Assembly: GCA_947034885.2 (NCBI GenBank)
Contig: OX344751.2
Location: forward strand, 9,920,001 to 9,984,000
Length of the DNA stretch: 64,000 bases
Direction of reading: 5' to 3'
DNA from: Thuidium tamariscinum
Taxonomy: Eukaryota; Streptophyta; Bryopsida; Hypnales; Thuidiaceae
Made by a program: the position numbers and the translations under genes. A model generated the notes under the pieces. That model ran no database searches. It was not told where the DNA came from and was given only the letters and a program-made list of their open reading frames with translations. Shown here piece after piece: positions 37,299 through 48,676 of this stretch. Numbering within the stretch: position 1 is the first letter of the stretch; each line of letters starts with the position of its first letter.

Positions 37299-37647
37299 CA
37301 TGAAAATTTGATCACAATAACTAGAATTTAAGAAGAACATAACCCTACAAACTTTATTGATAAAAAACATTGGATGGAAAAGATACAAGCTCCCAAAGTT
37401 GCAGCCATCAAAATGCATTTTGGTGAACTCAAATTGAACCTCTGAACTTTGAATGGCTTTCAATTGATCAATACATCTTGAATTGATTTGAAAATTTTAC
37501 CGTACAAACTAGACTAGTATACTCAACTTTTCCAACCAGTTTTTATTGAATTTGAAAATTAAATGCAAAAATTTCAGCACTTTGAATTGGACTTCCAGAG
37601 GATGTCAGGACACTTTAATTTGGTCCCCTTACATGATGAAGGGTTAA
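37299..37647. mobile_element. Fragment of a second TTAA-ended repeat
   Basis: Positions 37585-37647 (GGACTTCCAGAGGATGTCAG ... GAAGGGTTAA) are the inverted counterpart of 16719-16780. It abuts the family B copy on its left and seems truncated there. Confidence 0.45.
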
Positions 37648-37742
37648 AAAGAAGAGGGAGGCCATAGTCAAATATGAGTGGCAGGCAGTCATACCTTCTA
37701 ACTAGGGTTCACTACTAAACAATGACTGACTCATCATTCACA

Positions 37743-38132
37743 TACGGTGGAAGCACCCAAAACCGTCCAAATAAGGAATTCAGCATAGTTGGAGGGCGAT
37801 TTTTCCTAAAATTGATATTTTTCTAGTATTAGTGAGTGAAAATCATGAATACTAAAAAAAGAAATAAAATTTTCGGACATTGTATGTAATTTTTATGTTT
37901 TTTTGAAATGATGGCTCCCTAGACCATTGAGAGTGTGCAATAGGTGCACCCAAAACTAAACCCTGCGAAAATGGGCACTCAACCAACTAAATTTTCCTAT
38001 GTATCCTTCAATTGTGTCAGCAAATTACAATCACACATGTGGCAAATACATCAACTGCACTTTGGGGACATATTTGAGTGACTCTACAGTCCACTGCAAG
38101 GTACATGGATGGGAATGGGTGTTTCTCCCTTA
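37743..38132. mobile_element. Family D MITE
   Basis: 390 bp including TA at both ends. The outer sequences are CGGTGGAAGCACCCAAAACC and GGGTGTTTCTCCCT. It carries the uninterrupted CTAGTATTAGTGAGTG that identifies the family A target in the 12298 copy. Confidence 0.88.
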
Positions 38133-38451
38133 TATCTTTTATGAAGTTTTGTATCACTGACATGGACAACAGTGTATTGAAGTTTCTGTATAGCATTCTC
38201 AAACTACTCAGTGACAATTGCAATAAGTACAAGCAAAAGAATGTACTCAAATTTGAGTACAACAAAGTCAATACTAGGTGCATTCTCTATTTTTTGGTTT
38301 TTTTTACACAATGAAACTAGATTTCATTGCAAAGAGATAAAATACAAACCACCAGCCACAAGCATTCTCTGTTTTCATAATAACGCAAAACATTATCCAT
38401 CACATACTTTGAGTCATCAATGTCATTTTGAAGTTAAAATTACAAGAGGAC
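38133..38451. other. Duplicated far-upstream flank between two family D elements
   Basis: No gene is seen. The sequence aligns with 21645-21850 of unit 1 (ATTGCAATAAGTACAAGCAA against GATTGCACTAAGTACAAGAA), which marks it as part of the duplicated unit rather than a transposon. Two short overlapping frames here are chance. Confidence 0.5.
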
Positions 38452-38841
38452 TACAGTGGAAACACCCCAAACCGTCCATTTAAGGAATTCAGCATAGTTG
38501 GAGGGAGATTTTCCTAAAATTGATATTTTTCTAGTATTAGCGAGTGAAAATTATGAATATTCAAAAAAAGAAAGAAATTTTTTGGGCATTGTATGTAATT
38601 TCTATGTTTTTTTGAAGTGATGGGTGCCTAGACCACTGAAAGTGTCCAGTAGGTGCACCCAAAACTGAACCCTGCGAAAATCAGCCCTGAGCCAACCAGA
38701 TTTTCTTAAGTGTCCTTCACCTGTGTCAACAAATTATTTTCACACATGTGTCAAACACATTAACTACACTCTAGGGACATATTTGAGTGACTCTACACTC
38801 CACTGCAAGGTACAGGGACGGGAATGGATGTTTCTCCCTTA
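38452..38841. mobile_element. Family D MITE
   Basis: 390 bp with flanking TA, ends CAGTGGAAACACCCC and GATGTTTCTCCCT. It is in the same orientation as, and 320 bp from, the 37743 copy. Unit 1 lacks an element at the matching place, where the sequence ATTTATGCCCAA follows directly. Confidence 0.88.
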
Positions 38842-39333
38842 CCCAATTTATGCCCAACCATAGCCTCAAACCAATGTTCAAAGAGCGGTGCTACTTAGTT
38901 CATTGTCATTGTTAGCTAGTGAAATTGCAAAAAAAACCCAGTTGCATTGAAAACATTGGAAGAAAAAACCAGAGGGAGAATCTATAAAACTCTCTATATA
39001 GGTTAAAAGACTAAAGGAAAAAAACAATCATGGCACTTGAAAAACTGGTGCAATGGAGGAATTCATGGAAAATAGTTTATAAAACTCAAAAACTATCCCT
39101 CAGACCCATCGATATCCAAAACTTCCACAGGCAGAAGCCATCTTTGAACGTTGAGACCACCACCGCTTGTCTGTCCAGTCTTGGGAACTTGCAACTTCGC
39201 CTTTCAACGAGTTTGTTCACAGCTTTCCGCTTCTGTGGCTCCCGATTCATGCCAAGGTATGGAAGTTAGCACTTGACTCACCCATAAATTAAGAGAAGGC
39301 TAATCATTCTAGATTGAAAGAGCCATAATTTGG
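38842..39333. other. Right end of unit 2, including the gene-like GC-richer segment
   Basis: It aligns with 23869-24650 of unit 1 apart from the family H insertion there. The block 39127-39290 (GCTTGTCTGTCCAGTCTTGG...) is the counterpart of 24450-24600. It lacks about 15 bp (TGCAAGCCTGACGAA) present in unit 1 and has small indels, so any shared reading frame is broken in one or both copies. Confidence 0.5.
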
Positions 39334-41149
39334 AGCTAGAATACAACCAACTGCACGCTAGGACGGTGTCAACTAATTAGTGTAGGCGTCAATTTCAAAT
39401 TTTTTGTATCAACTGAAATGTGGTTTTGATCAATCTAATGCTCAGTTTGATTAATATTACATACAATCATTCAATAACTTTGCACATTTCCATGCATAAA
39501 TTGCAATTAATCATGCTGAAAATATATGAATTCAATTTACACGTTCAACCACTTCAGTTGGCTAGAACATGCAATCTAGGATGATGCATAACAGCACACA
39601 GCACACTTGTATGGCACATGGATCCCAGTCAATTAGCACACTAGCTTGTACCCCTTGCTTACAATCTTGCCACCAATAAAAATGTCTGTACCCTGGTTTT
39701 CATAACATGAGATGGGTGAGGGACTGAGGGATGTCCTCTCTCTTGCAATTGAAGGCCACTCAACTGAGATTCCTCGTTTTCAAGATTGGAAACTCCATCA
39801 GGCTTCATGCTCACAGTTAATTAGTGAAACGACTTGCCCAACTCAGCATGGATTGGAAACAAGTGTATTTGGTGTTTCAGAGGGTCCCATGGACAAATTG
39901 AGTCCCTGTAGGGGTTTAGATCCCGCTGACTTTAGTATAAATCATTGTGAGGTCAGTTGAATTAGCACTTTGCACACTGAGAGAAATTCCGAAATTGGAC
40001 ATGTCAAGTAGGGTTGGGTACTTGGGTGCTAGGGTCTTTCTTGCCCATTTTCGTTTCTTCTTTCTTCTGTGGCAATTGCTTTAGGGTTTACAGTGGCAGC
40101 ACATGATCTAGTCCGGAAACTTTATAGGTATGCAGACTCAGATGATTTTCTGCATTTATAGAAGTTGGTTCTTTCTAGCTTTTTCCATTTTTCCTGACTT
40201 TGGCATTTGTTTGTAGGTTTGCATGTGCTGCACTCGTACAATTCGCGAAGCACTAGATGTGGGGTTGTCACTTTCTTCGTCGAAGGCTGCATTAGACCTC
40301 TTCCAGGACCACCGATTACTCTATTTAGTGTGTCATAATATTTGTTCGTTTAAATTTAGGTCAAGTTGGATTAGAGATGTACAGTAAGTGGTACCGTGAC
40401 GAAATTTCTCGAAGGCATGCATCGATGCTTGAAATTCTTGTCTCGCTCGACAGTTATTGGGGTGTAGGGTTAGATGAGTCTAGCTCGTAGGATTACTCCT
40501 TGTGGACCCTAAGTTTCGAAGGCAGAATTTGTCGTCAAATTCGATTTTTTGGATATTAAACTGTGACCCTGCTGTAAATAAGACAAACTTGGACAGTGTG
40601 TGGCCATTTCGACTTTGCAATTTCTAGACAACCTGTATTGAGGCCATGTAGCATAGTGATACAATGATGTTATTCATTTGAACGTTGGGGACAAAGATGG
40701 AGATAGTATTTGAGTGAACTCCAGATTTCTGGGAGATGTTTAGAGCTGTGAACGGAGCTGGGGGTCATCATTTGATACGACAATATGAAATTCTCTGCCA
40801 AATCTATTGAGATAAAATTCAGGCCCCAACTGATGGGAGGCCAAAGTTGGACCTCATGTTCTGTTACCAGTCTTTAAGTAACCCATTCTGGACCATTCTT
40901 TGGTTCAAATTTACTGATTCTTGACCAACCCATGCAACGGTTTCACTGATTCTGGGGACCTGAAATATAACCTCGTTTGAATGATATGCTATATTTCACA
41001 ATCCGATCAGTCATTTTCAAACCATCAAGTAGTCCCCTGAGCAGAGGAACAGACCATACTCCTGGTCATCAGTTGTCCTGCCCATGAAGCACATTTTCAT
41101 TCAAAGGGGACGTTGTTTGTCTCTGAGAGTTGGCCTGCTTAGGAATGAA
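39334..41149. other. Unique sequence between units 2 and 3; possible remnant transcription unit
   Basis: This stretch is not repeated elsewhere in the window and is less AT-rich than its surroundings. A plus-strand frame at 39712-39960 (82 aa, MGEGLRDVLSLAIEGHSTEI...) resembles nothing I know. Around 40080-40320 there is an exon-like pattern: GCACATGATCTAGTCCGG, then a GT donor near 40128, a pyrimidine-rich tract and TTTGTAG near 40217. This may be an untranslated or broken gene start. I cannot assign a function. Confidence 0.25.
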
Positions 41150-41687
41150 ACTCTTTACTTGAACAAATCCGTTTAAGTGATGTCAGTGTAGTAAAGAGAT
41201 GTTTTGTACTGCAAGCCATGCCTTTAGGAAGCTCCTGATATTCATCTGAGGTGCTTAGCAACAGAATACTATCATTCACACTGACTGATTTTCACTCTCA
41301 ACTCTCGTCTCTGTAATTGCACATTCCATCTGTTGTTTACACATCTGATTCGACCACGTGGGTGTAGTTTGCATGAAGTGAACCTACAACTTTGAGTCTT
41401 CCAGAGGTCGATGAGAGAACACCCAAATTGTAAGAATCTAACCAGACTGATATTAATTAGAAAACAGCTTAACGCTAGAAGTGTTACAATTGCATATGGT
41501 TGCCTTGAAGAGCCAACCTCGTACTTCGAAAATATGCTACAAAATTACAAAGTAGAAACATCATTTCTCGATGGACTGTCAATTACAAAGGCCAAGACAC
41601 TTTCGAGTCAAATAATCTGGACTTCGGTGAACGGACTCTTCATCATTACGACAATCGATGATACCAACTACTTGGAGTTTCTGTCAC
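41150..41687. other. Duplicated P450 3' flank at the start of unit 3
   Basis: It aligns with 3415-4002 and 25320-25881 (shared GATGTTTTGTACTGCAAGCC at 41199). The match starts later than in unit 2, so the ACX3 3' UTR portion is absent. No gene is present. Confidence 0.7.
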
Positions 41688-44600
41688 TTACAAGGCTAAG
41701 GCATTCTCCTTCTTGCGAATTTTCAATCGCAAATTGTTCGCAAAAGACGGCATGGGATCGATCCTGACGGTCTCCTCGGGATCTTCCATCTCCCACTCAA
41801 AGCTCAGCACCAGGTAGTGCAGGTACACCAAGATCTCCGTGCGGGCGAATTCGTTTCCCAGACACATGTGCGGTCCTCCACCAAATGTAACAAATGTGTA
41901 GGGAGCAGGACCTGAGCCTTCAAATCGAGATGGGTCGAACTTTTCAGGGTTGGGAAAAAACTCGGGGGAATAGTGGGAGCGGCCAACACTCCACACAAGC
42001 TGCAAAATAGTGCAAAATCAATGTGAAGAAACTTCTTCCACATCTGAATCAAATCTGGGTACTGCACGACTCTGGGTAGACTTCCATGTACAAAAATATG
42101 AGCCAAACCCTCATTTCGGAATCCTAGGGTTAGGGTTTTTTTTGCTGAAAACTCAGTAGAAAATCGAAAGAGGAGAATTGTAATGGTTGGCAAGCAAAAT
42201 GTAAGGGAGACTAAAGGCTCAAGAAAAGTAGAAGAAATAACTTTGTGATATCTAAAAAAAAATTTATGTTGGATATGAACTTCTAGGGGTGCTTTTAATT
42301 TGACATTGGACATAAGTTTTTTAGAAGTGCTTTGAGTTTGACAACAAGGTAAAGCCAATCTTAGAAATATAGTTTCTATTCTACTCATATAAAAGTGCAA
42401 GCGTTATAAAATTCAATAAAAGCCAATTCCAACATCTCAAAAACTCAACTAAAATTCTTTTTCAACTCCAACATGACATGGATGTTTGCTCTAATACAAA
42501 TTCATCAACTAGCAAAGGTCATTCCTAAGGAAGTGACAACTTGCACATTGTAGTGAAAGTGTACTCACTGCCCACCCTTTTGGAATGGAGTGACCTTCAT
42601 ATTCAAAGTCTTGAATTGCCTTCCGAAAAGCCATTTGCACAGGAGGTTGCACTCGCATGGTCTCTTGGCACACACGCCATGTGTATTTCATTTTGCGTGT
42701 GTCTTCCCAAGTCAAAGGTGCTCCTCCCTTCTCCTTTGCAATCTCTTGTTGTTCTAACACACACAAATGACAGTAAAAAACCTTCTATTTGATTAGATTC
42801 TTTATAAGTGATTGCTTGAAAGATAGTCATACTATAGGACAAATAATTTGGATGTGAAACAATTATGCTGAATATCCAAGAATCTCATTGAAGAAAGAGC
42901 CTAATTGTAGCAATTTGTAATCACAAAAACCTTGGCATGTCAAATAATAGCTAGAACAAGTAGACTCTATGAACAAATTTCAACACAAATTGAAGGAGAA
43001 GGTAGTTTCTATGACTTTGAGGATTTAAAATCACAAGCCATGTATAAGAAAGTGTCACCAACTTCATTCATTGCCCAAGTGTAAGTTAAGCTTGGCAATA
43101 TCAAGTATGGAGATCACTATAAATCATTTTCTAATGAATCATTTTCTCATAGATAATCAATTAAAATTACAAAATTAATGCTCAAGGAATGTTTCAAGGT
43201 TGAATTGATGGGGTGCACCTTCAATGACCTCCTTCCAACACTGTGGATTGAGGAAGAGATACTTGAACACTTGTGCCAAAGCTGAGCTACTTGTGTCATG
43301 GCCTGCAAACAATAAGAGCACAATGTTGTCTTTGATTTCTTCATCAGTCATGAAGCTTCCATTCTCAAATGGGGTCGTTAGCAACACGGAGAGCAGGTCT
43401 TGGTGGGCGGAGGCTTTGCCATCTTTCAAATCCTGCATCCAAGTATCAGGAATCAAACGGCATAAATCAATTGGAAATAGATCAGTAATGGACAAAAACG
43501 GATCAGAAATAATCCTGTTTTTAGATACAGTGGTATTCATGCATCTCAAAAAACTCTCCCTTCAGTTGAAAGATGGATTAATACAGAAATGACATGTTTT
43601 CATGTCAATTTTACCCCGAAGTGTCATAAACTTCTTATTTTGGATGACAAATCAGAGCGATGTAGATGATAATGTTTGGTCCATAGAGCCAAAGAGTTAG
43701 TCAGGGAGTATGTGCATAAAGTGACCCATTGAGGGTTGGTTGAGTTTTTGATGGGTTTCAGATTCATGGAAGTATTTTACCTTATTTTTCACTGGAAGAC
43801 AAATTGATGTGGAATCTAACATAAGTTATTTCATTTTTTTGGAGCATTTTTAATTACTTATGAATTTCTAAAGAAGTTTGTCATAGAGACCTATTTTTTA
43901 TTTGTAGCCCTTGCAAAACCCACACACATATGTTTTGGAAAAAGATATGGCTTTACCAAAAACAAACATTGCATCATGCAGAAAAAGTAAAGAAGGTTTT
44001 AAAATGAAATCCTTACTGGAAACTTAAATGTAAGCTTGAATCAATTACTATTTGAGATTCTTTTAGCATCAATAAGAAAGTAGTTGGGCTAGCAATTTTC
44101 ATTTTGAAAAAATTTAATAAACACCAATCCACTTAGTTGAAAATGGACCTACAGTACAGTTTTTAGACCAACCATTAAAGAAGTATGAACCAAATCTTAT
44201 TATGCTATGACATAATTAATAAACCATTCCCTCACCAGCATGTATCCATTTTTGAGCCACCTAGAAGATGGTTTGAAAAAGAGGATTGGTTTAAGAGCAC
44301 ACTCCTATAATGCTTGTATCTTCAAGAAACTTTCTTCCTTTATAACCAAATTGGTGTAAATTGAGGTAGGTAATATATTTGTAACATACAAATGGCACTA
44401 AAATAAAGTTATTATAGTGAAAATGCATTCAACTAATTGAATTGAAAATGAAATTGAAATGACTAGTAATTAAGCTAGAAATCCTCATTATGGACTTACA
44501 ACTCTATTGCATCTCTACCTATTATTGTCCAAGATTTTAAGGGCTAAAATATTGAACAAGTGTTTATAGGGAGGTAATTGGGTTGAAGATTCACAATGAG

Positions 44601-47111
44601 TATGTCTACACTAATAAAGAAGTGCAAATTTGGAATGGATGCATCATAACAGAAATCGTTGTATACCTCTCGCCTTCGTTGTATCAAAGGATGGAAGGCA
44701 CGTAACATGCCTTCACGTGCAAGTCGTGCTTTGTGGTAGAGTGTTCCAGGGAGATCAATAGGTAATTGCATAAGCCCCCCAAGATAGTCTTCCACAGCCA
44801 CCTCCAATTGAAGAAAGTCCGGGTCTCTTGGCTTAACACTTATAAACAAGTCTGCAGCCATTGCAAATGTGAACTTCTTCACCACTAGCGCTGCCAAAAT
44901 TTGATCTTGTCCATCCCAATACTTTGCAAGTTGGGCCCTTGCTACTACATCCATTCGAGGAACAAACTTTTGGAGTCCATCAGGACCAAAGAATGAAGTG
45001 AAGAGGCGACGCACCTGTCTATTATCACCATCACGGTAGTTAGGATAGGCACAAGCTATGTTCCACTAGTTTTTAGAACAAAATTTTTGCACTCTCTTCA
45101 TATTATGATGGAAAATTCAATATTAAAGTAAATTTTACCAATTTTTAAAATTAAACCTTAAGAAAATCTATTAGAAAAGAACTTTAAAAATTACATATAT
45201 ATAAAACAAAGGCTGAAATAGTGAAATCTTAGTTTGATGCAATAGTTTGACATAACAATTTAAAGTTTTGAAACATCTCATGGAATATTTTGATCAAATC
45301 ATGACAAAACTTCAATGCTAAACAAGATTTATCTATAGAATTTGAGGTTTGAATTTTTGTTACAAAGCCCACATGAGAATTGAGCACTTATGGTATGTTT
45401 GCACTTGGTGTTGAAAACAATCTTTAAAAGGTGAATCTTGTTACAAAATGTATCTAAATTCATTCCCAAGACAATCACTAGCACGACTCTTAATATCAAA
45501 CAAGTACACACTTTAAATAAAATCAATATTTATGGTAGATAAGTAAGCAAGGTACAATATGACATGAAGTAGAAACATAATTAGCAAGTTTTCATTCAAT
45601 TGTATGAATTTATGGGACTTGAATGAGTGAACTAACTTGTGTTCATCGCCACATTTGACTGCTAGGCTGTCCTTGCCAAGAAGTTTTGCCACTGCAGGGG
45701 GCCAACTATTTTGTACCAACTTGTTCTCATTAGCAAATAAGAATTTGTTGCCTTCAGGAGCTGGCAAGGATACAACCATGTTGAACAATATATTTGTTTT
45801 AAACACCTGCAAATTAAATGAATGACACCAATCACAGGGTGAGATTCCACTTTTTGCATAAAACTCTCCTAACATTAAAGTTCATTTTATTAGTGCAATT
45901 TAAAGTGCCAAAACTGTCACATTCAACTACACACAATGCTTTAATGAAATAGGACTCATATAGATTTAGGTTTCAAGGCACCCAACTTTAAAAATGACAA
46001 GGTTGTGAATATCTGCCAATATAATGAAATTGACCATCAGACCATTCCTAATTTCATTTGAACTGGAGACCATAACCCTAGCACCATTGCATTTGTGGTC
46101 ATTTTCATTAAAATGGCATGTTTCAAAGTGTCAAATTGGAGTTTAAAAAAATAAAGTTGTCTAAGTCAAATCCAACTAAGCATGATCCCTAAAAACAAGT
46201 GAACTTGAAACAATTCAGGATTTGAACCTGATGACAACACACAACATCCATTTTCTAACCAGAGTTACAGCTGAGAAGATGAAAACTCTTGAAAATTCTA
46301 GCACGAATGAACAGTCTGCTTTGGAGTAATTACACTAAGCAGGGGAGCCAGCTTCCATGCATCAAAGCACAACCACACTAACATCAATCCAATGCCAAGT
46401 TGGATTGATGTTAGTAAAACCTTAAAGCTTTTGCTAATTGCCAAGACAGTTCCAATTATCCATGCCTCAGTCCTGCTTAGAAAATGCAGAATCCTCTTTT
46501 ACTCCCAACAAGACCAAAGTTAACACCAAAGCTACTGAATTTTCTATTAAGACTTAAGAGCCACACCCAAATGTTGATTTGGACGATTTTTGATATATGT
46601 GCATCTAGAAATGCCAGTCTGAACTGCACACATTATGCATTCATTTCAAGAGGCAATCACAGGTGCTTCATATTGTCCAAACTTTTAATGTACCACAAGC
46701 CAATCACAATACATGGTTGGAGTTCATCTCTCTACACATATTTGTAACTTGGTCAATAAAATTTTAAGGTACACAAAAGAAATCTCACTCGTCGCAAACT
46801 GATCAAGCAATACTGACACCACAAGTGCGTGTTTGTTGAAAGTGTACCTTGCCATACTTGGCCACTCGTGTGTTGTAGAAATCCGGGACGCGGTTGTTGT
46901 ATGCAGCGGTCAAGTAAGCGAGGGTTTCCCCCAACAGCGGCCATCCTGCGCTTCCCGGCGGCACCGGCAGCTTCCCTTGGCGTGTTTTGGCAGCTGCACC
47001 GCCGCTAGTCCTCCAGAACACTAAGGCTGCTAGTAACGCCAACACTGCCGCAACCACGGGAAACCCTCCGAAATGCCCATCTTGCGTCCACTGCTCCAGC
47101 AGTCCTCCCAT
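41688..47111 (-). CDS. Cytochrome P450, CYP85 clan, CYP716-like (P450-3)
   Basis: Third paralogue. Exons: 46848-47111, 45637-45806, 44667-45018, 43219-43432, 42569-42753, 41688-41999. They total 1497 bp (498 aa), with intron phases 0,2,0,1,0 and all splice sites GT-AG. Exon 1 is one codon shorter than in the other two. Seen: N-terminal anchor (VVAAVLALLAALVFW), hinge LPVPPGSAGWPLLGE, I-helix AGHDTSS, K-helix ETMR, FDPSRF and haem loop FGGGPHMCLG. After ETMR it reads VQPPVQMAFRKA, the most divergent of the three at this predicted substrate-contact site. The MGG start is conserved; the longer in-frame extension upstream has no counterpart in the paralogues. Intron 3 carries a private insertion of about 600 bp. 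ER location and monooxygenase activity follow from the family; the substrate is unknown. Confidence 0.93.
43702..44308. mobile_element. Private insertion in intron 3 of P450-3
   Basis: Intron 3 is 1234 bp here against 577 and 622 bp in the paralogues. The extra sequence lies between AAGAGTTAGT (matching P450-2 CAAAGTTAGT at 27818) and ATGCTTGTATC (matching P450-2 ATGCTTGTGTA). The ends CAGGGAGTATGTGC and GAGCACACTCCTAT are a weak inverted repeat, which suggests a decayed DNA transposon. Its class is unknown. Confidence 0.55.
46377..46415. repeat. Perfect 16-bp stem, 7-nt loop hairpin in intron 1 of P450-3
   Basis: The arms ACTAACATCAATCCAA and TTGGATTGATGTTAGT surround the loop TGCCAAG. The paralogous introns have no such palindrome. 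It may be a recent templated mutation or a short inverted repeat; the stem is too short for a microRNA precursor. Confidence 0.9.
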
Positions 47112-47912
47112 CTTGATCGAGTCCCTGTCTGTCTGTCTGTCTTTCTGTCTGTCTGTGGCGCAGTTGAAGAAGGTCGACGTGAAACTCCGGCTCCGGCTCC
47201 GAGATCGACAAACTGGATGAAGTGTCTGCGGGGTACAGCAGCGCCAGTTATGAATCGTGTTGATCACCTGGCCTGAACATTTTTTAATATAAAACTTTTC
47301 CCCTTTTCTGACTTTCTGTTGGATTCTTCCGTTCTAAAGGCATTTGTTTAATTGGGCAGGACGGAACTTGTGGCTAAGATACTGTCAGGCTTGACCATTT
47401 CGTCACGCCACGAGTTGCAAGGGGAGACTGATGATGTAATTGTGCAGAACAAGGCACCGACACGTGGCCCATTGACAAATGACAAATTGTGGAAACTGAA
47501 AGTTAAGCTTAATTTAGTAGTGAATCGTTTTTGGAAACTGGCATATCTTACAGTGACAGTGAAAGTGAAAGCCTGTTTGCGGCACCGTCGATCTCTGTGT
47601 TGCGCAGCCAGTGAGACAAAGTTGACAGATACAGTGACAAAATTTGCCAGAGTTTGGGGTGTCCTCCGTTTGCACTCTCTGCAAGTACAGTAATTTGAAT
47701 CATTGGCTAATTTTTTGGAGCCTGTAGGCTCATTTGCGCATACTCAGGAGCAAGTTGGCCACCATCCTTTTGCGCTAGCTTTTCATTTCCACGTGATTTT
47801 CAAGAGTAGGTGAAGCTAGAGAGATAACTCGGACCAGGTTGGCGGCATGTTCATACTCAGTGCGGCTTATAACTACAAGTAATTGGTCAAAGTACTCTAC
47901 AGAGGGTGTCCC
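47112..47912. promoter_or_regulatory. 5' UTR and promoter region of P450-3
   Basis: It aligns with the other two P450 upstream flanks (TTAATATAAAACTTTTCCCC at 47284, GTGAAAGCCTGTTTGCGGCA, GAATCATTGGCTAATTT). The 5' UTR next to the ATG carries a CTGT tetranucleotide run (47127-47156) that is shorter in P450-1. A plus-strand frame at 47352-47693 is a chance frame in this region. Confidence 0.55.
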
Positions 47913-48304
47913 TACAGTGGAAACACCCAAAACCGTCCAAATAAGGAATTTAGCATAGTTGGAGGCAACGTTTTCTAAAAATGATATTTTTCTAGTATTA
48001 GCGAGTGAAAATCATGAATATTCAAAAAAAAGTTAGATTTTTTTGATACATTATGTAATTTTTACAAATTTTCAAAGTGTTGGCTCCCTAGACCTATGGA
48101 ACCATCTTGTAGGAGCCCCAAAACTGAACCTTGCGAAAATCAGCACTCAGCCAACCAAATTTCCTTATGTGTCCTTCAATTGTGTCAGCAAATTACAATC
48201 ATACATGTGGCGAACACATTAAGGAAAGTCTATTGATGCATTTGGGTGAATCTACAGTTCACTGCAAGGAACAGGTGCGGGCGGGAATGGGTGTTTTGCC
48301 CTTA
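47913..48304. mobile_element. Family D MITE upstream of P450-3
   Basis: 392 bp with TA at both ends. The unit 1 sequence at 12246-12265 (GTCTCTAGATTCTGCTTTAC) is the empty site for this copy: GTCCC-TA, the element, then TA-GATTACATTTTAC. It lies close to, but not at, the site of the unit 1 family D copy, so the two are independent insertions. Confidence 0.88.
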
Positions 48305-48676
48305 GATTACATTTTACTTTGCAAAGCCTTGTGACGTAATTGGATCCCATGCCATAGAATCTTCTTCAAAAAGGTCTTTCGGAGACCTTTAGACTAGGAG
48401 ACATTTTTTAGGCTCGCAAATATAGCCTTGCTTGTAGCGAGGCTTTGTAATGTGCCTAAATTCTTCATTGCATAATTGGCCTTCCTTACAAGGTGGCTAT
48501 AAAATCACAATACTAAATTAAGTTAAATTGTCTTTCATTAATTTATTTGAACATGGATTTGTGTAAAGAGATCTTGAGAGAAGCAATGTAATGGAAGCCC
48601 TCTCTCCTATCCAAAGGACTATTAACTTCTTAAGGATGAGTCGAAGCTCCAAATTTCCAAAAATTGTAAAGATGTA
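48305..48676. other. Duplicated upstream flank of unit 3
   Basis: No gene is seen. Blocks match unit 1 (21280-21400) and unit 2 (35215-35470), for example TTTAGGCTCGCAAAT at 48409 and CAAAATTGTAAAGATGTATTA. The homology stops at 48677, where a family B element is inserted in TTAA. Confidence 0.5.

Noticed and set aside
47112..47267. In-frame extension of P450-3 upstream of MGG
   Set aside because: It is translated CTGT-repeat 5' UTR (RQKDRQTDR) with no counterpart in the paralogues.
47352..47693. 113-codon plus-strand frame upstream of P450-3
   Set aside because: It lies in the duplicated promoter flank; units 1 and 2 do not keep it open.
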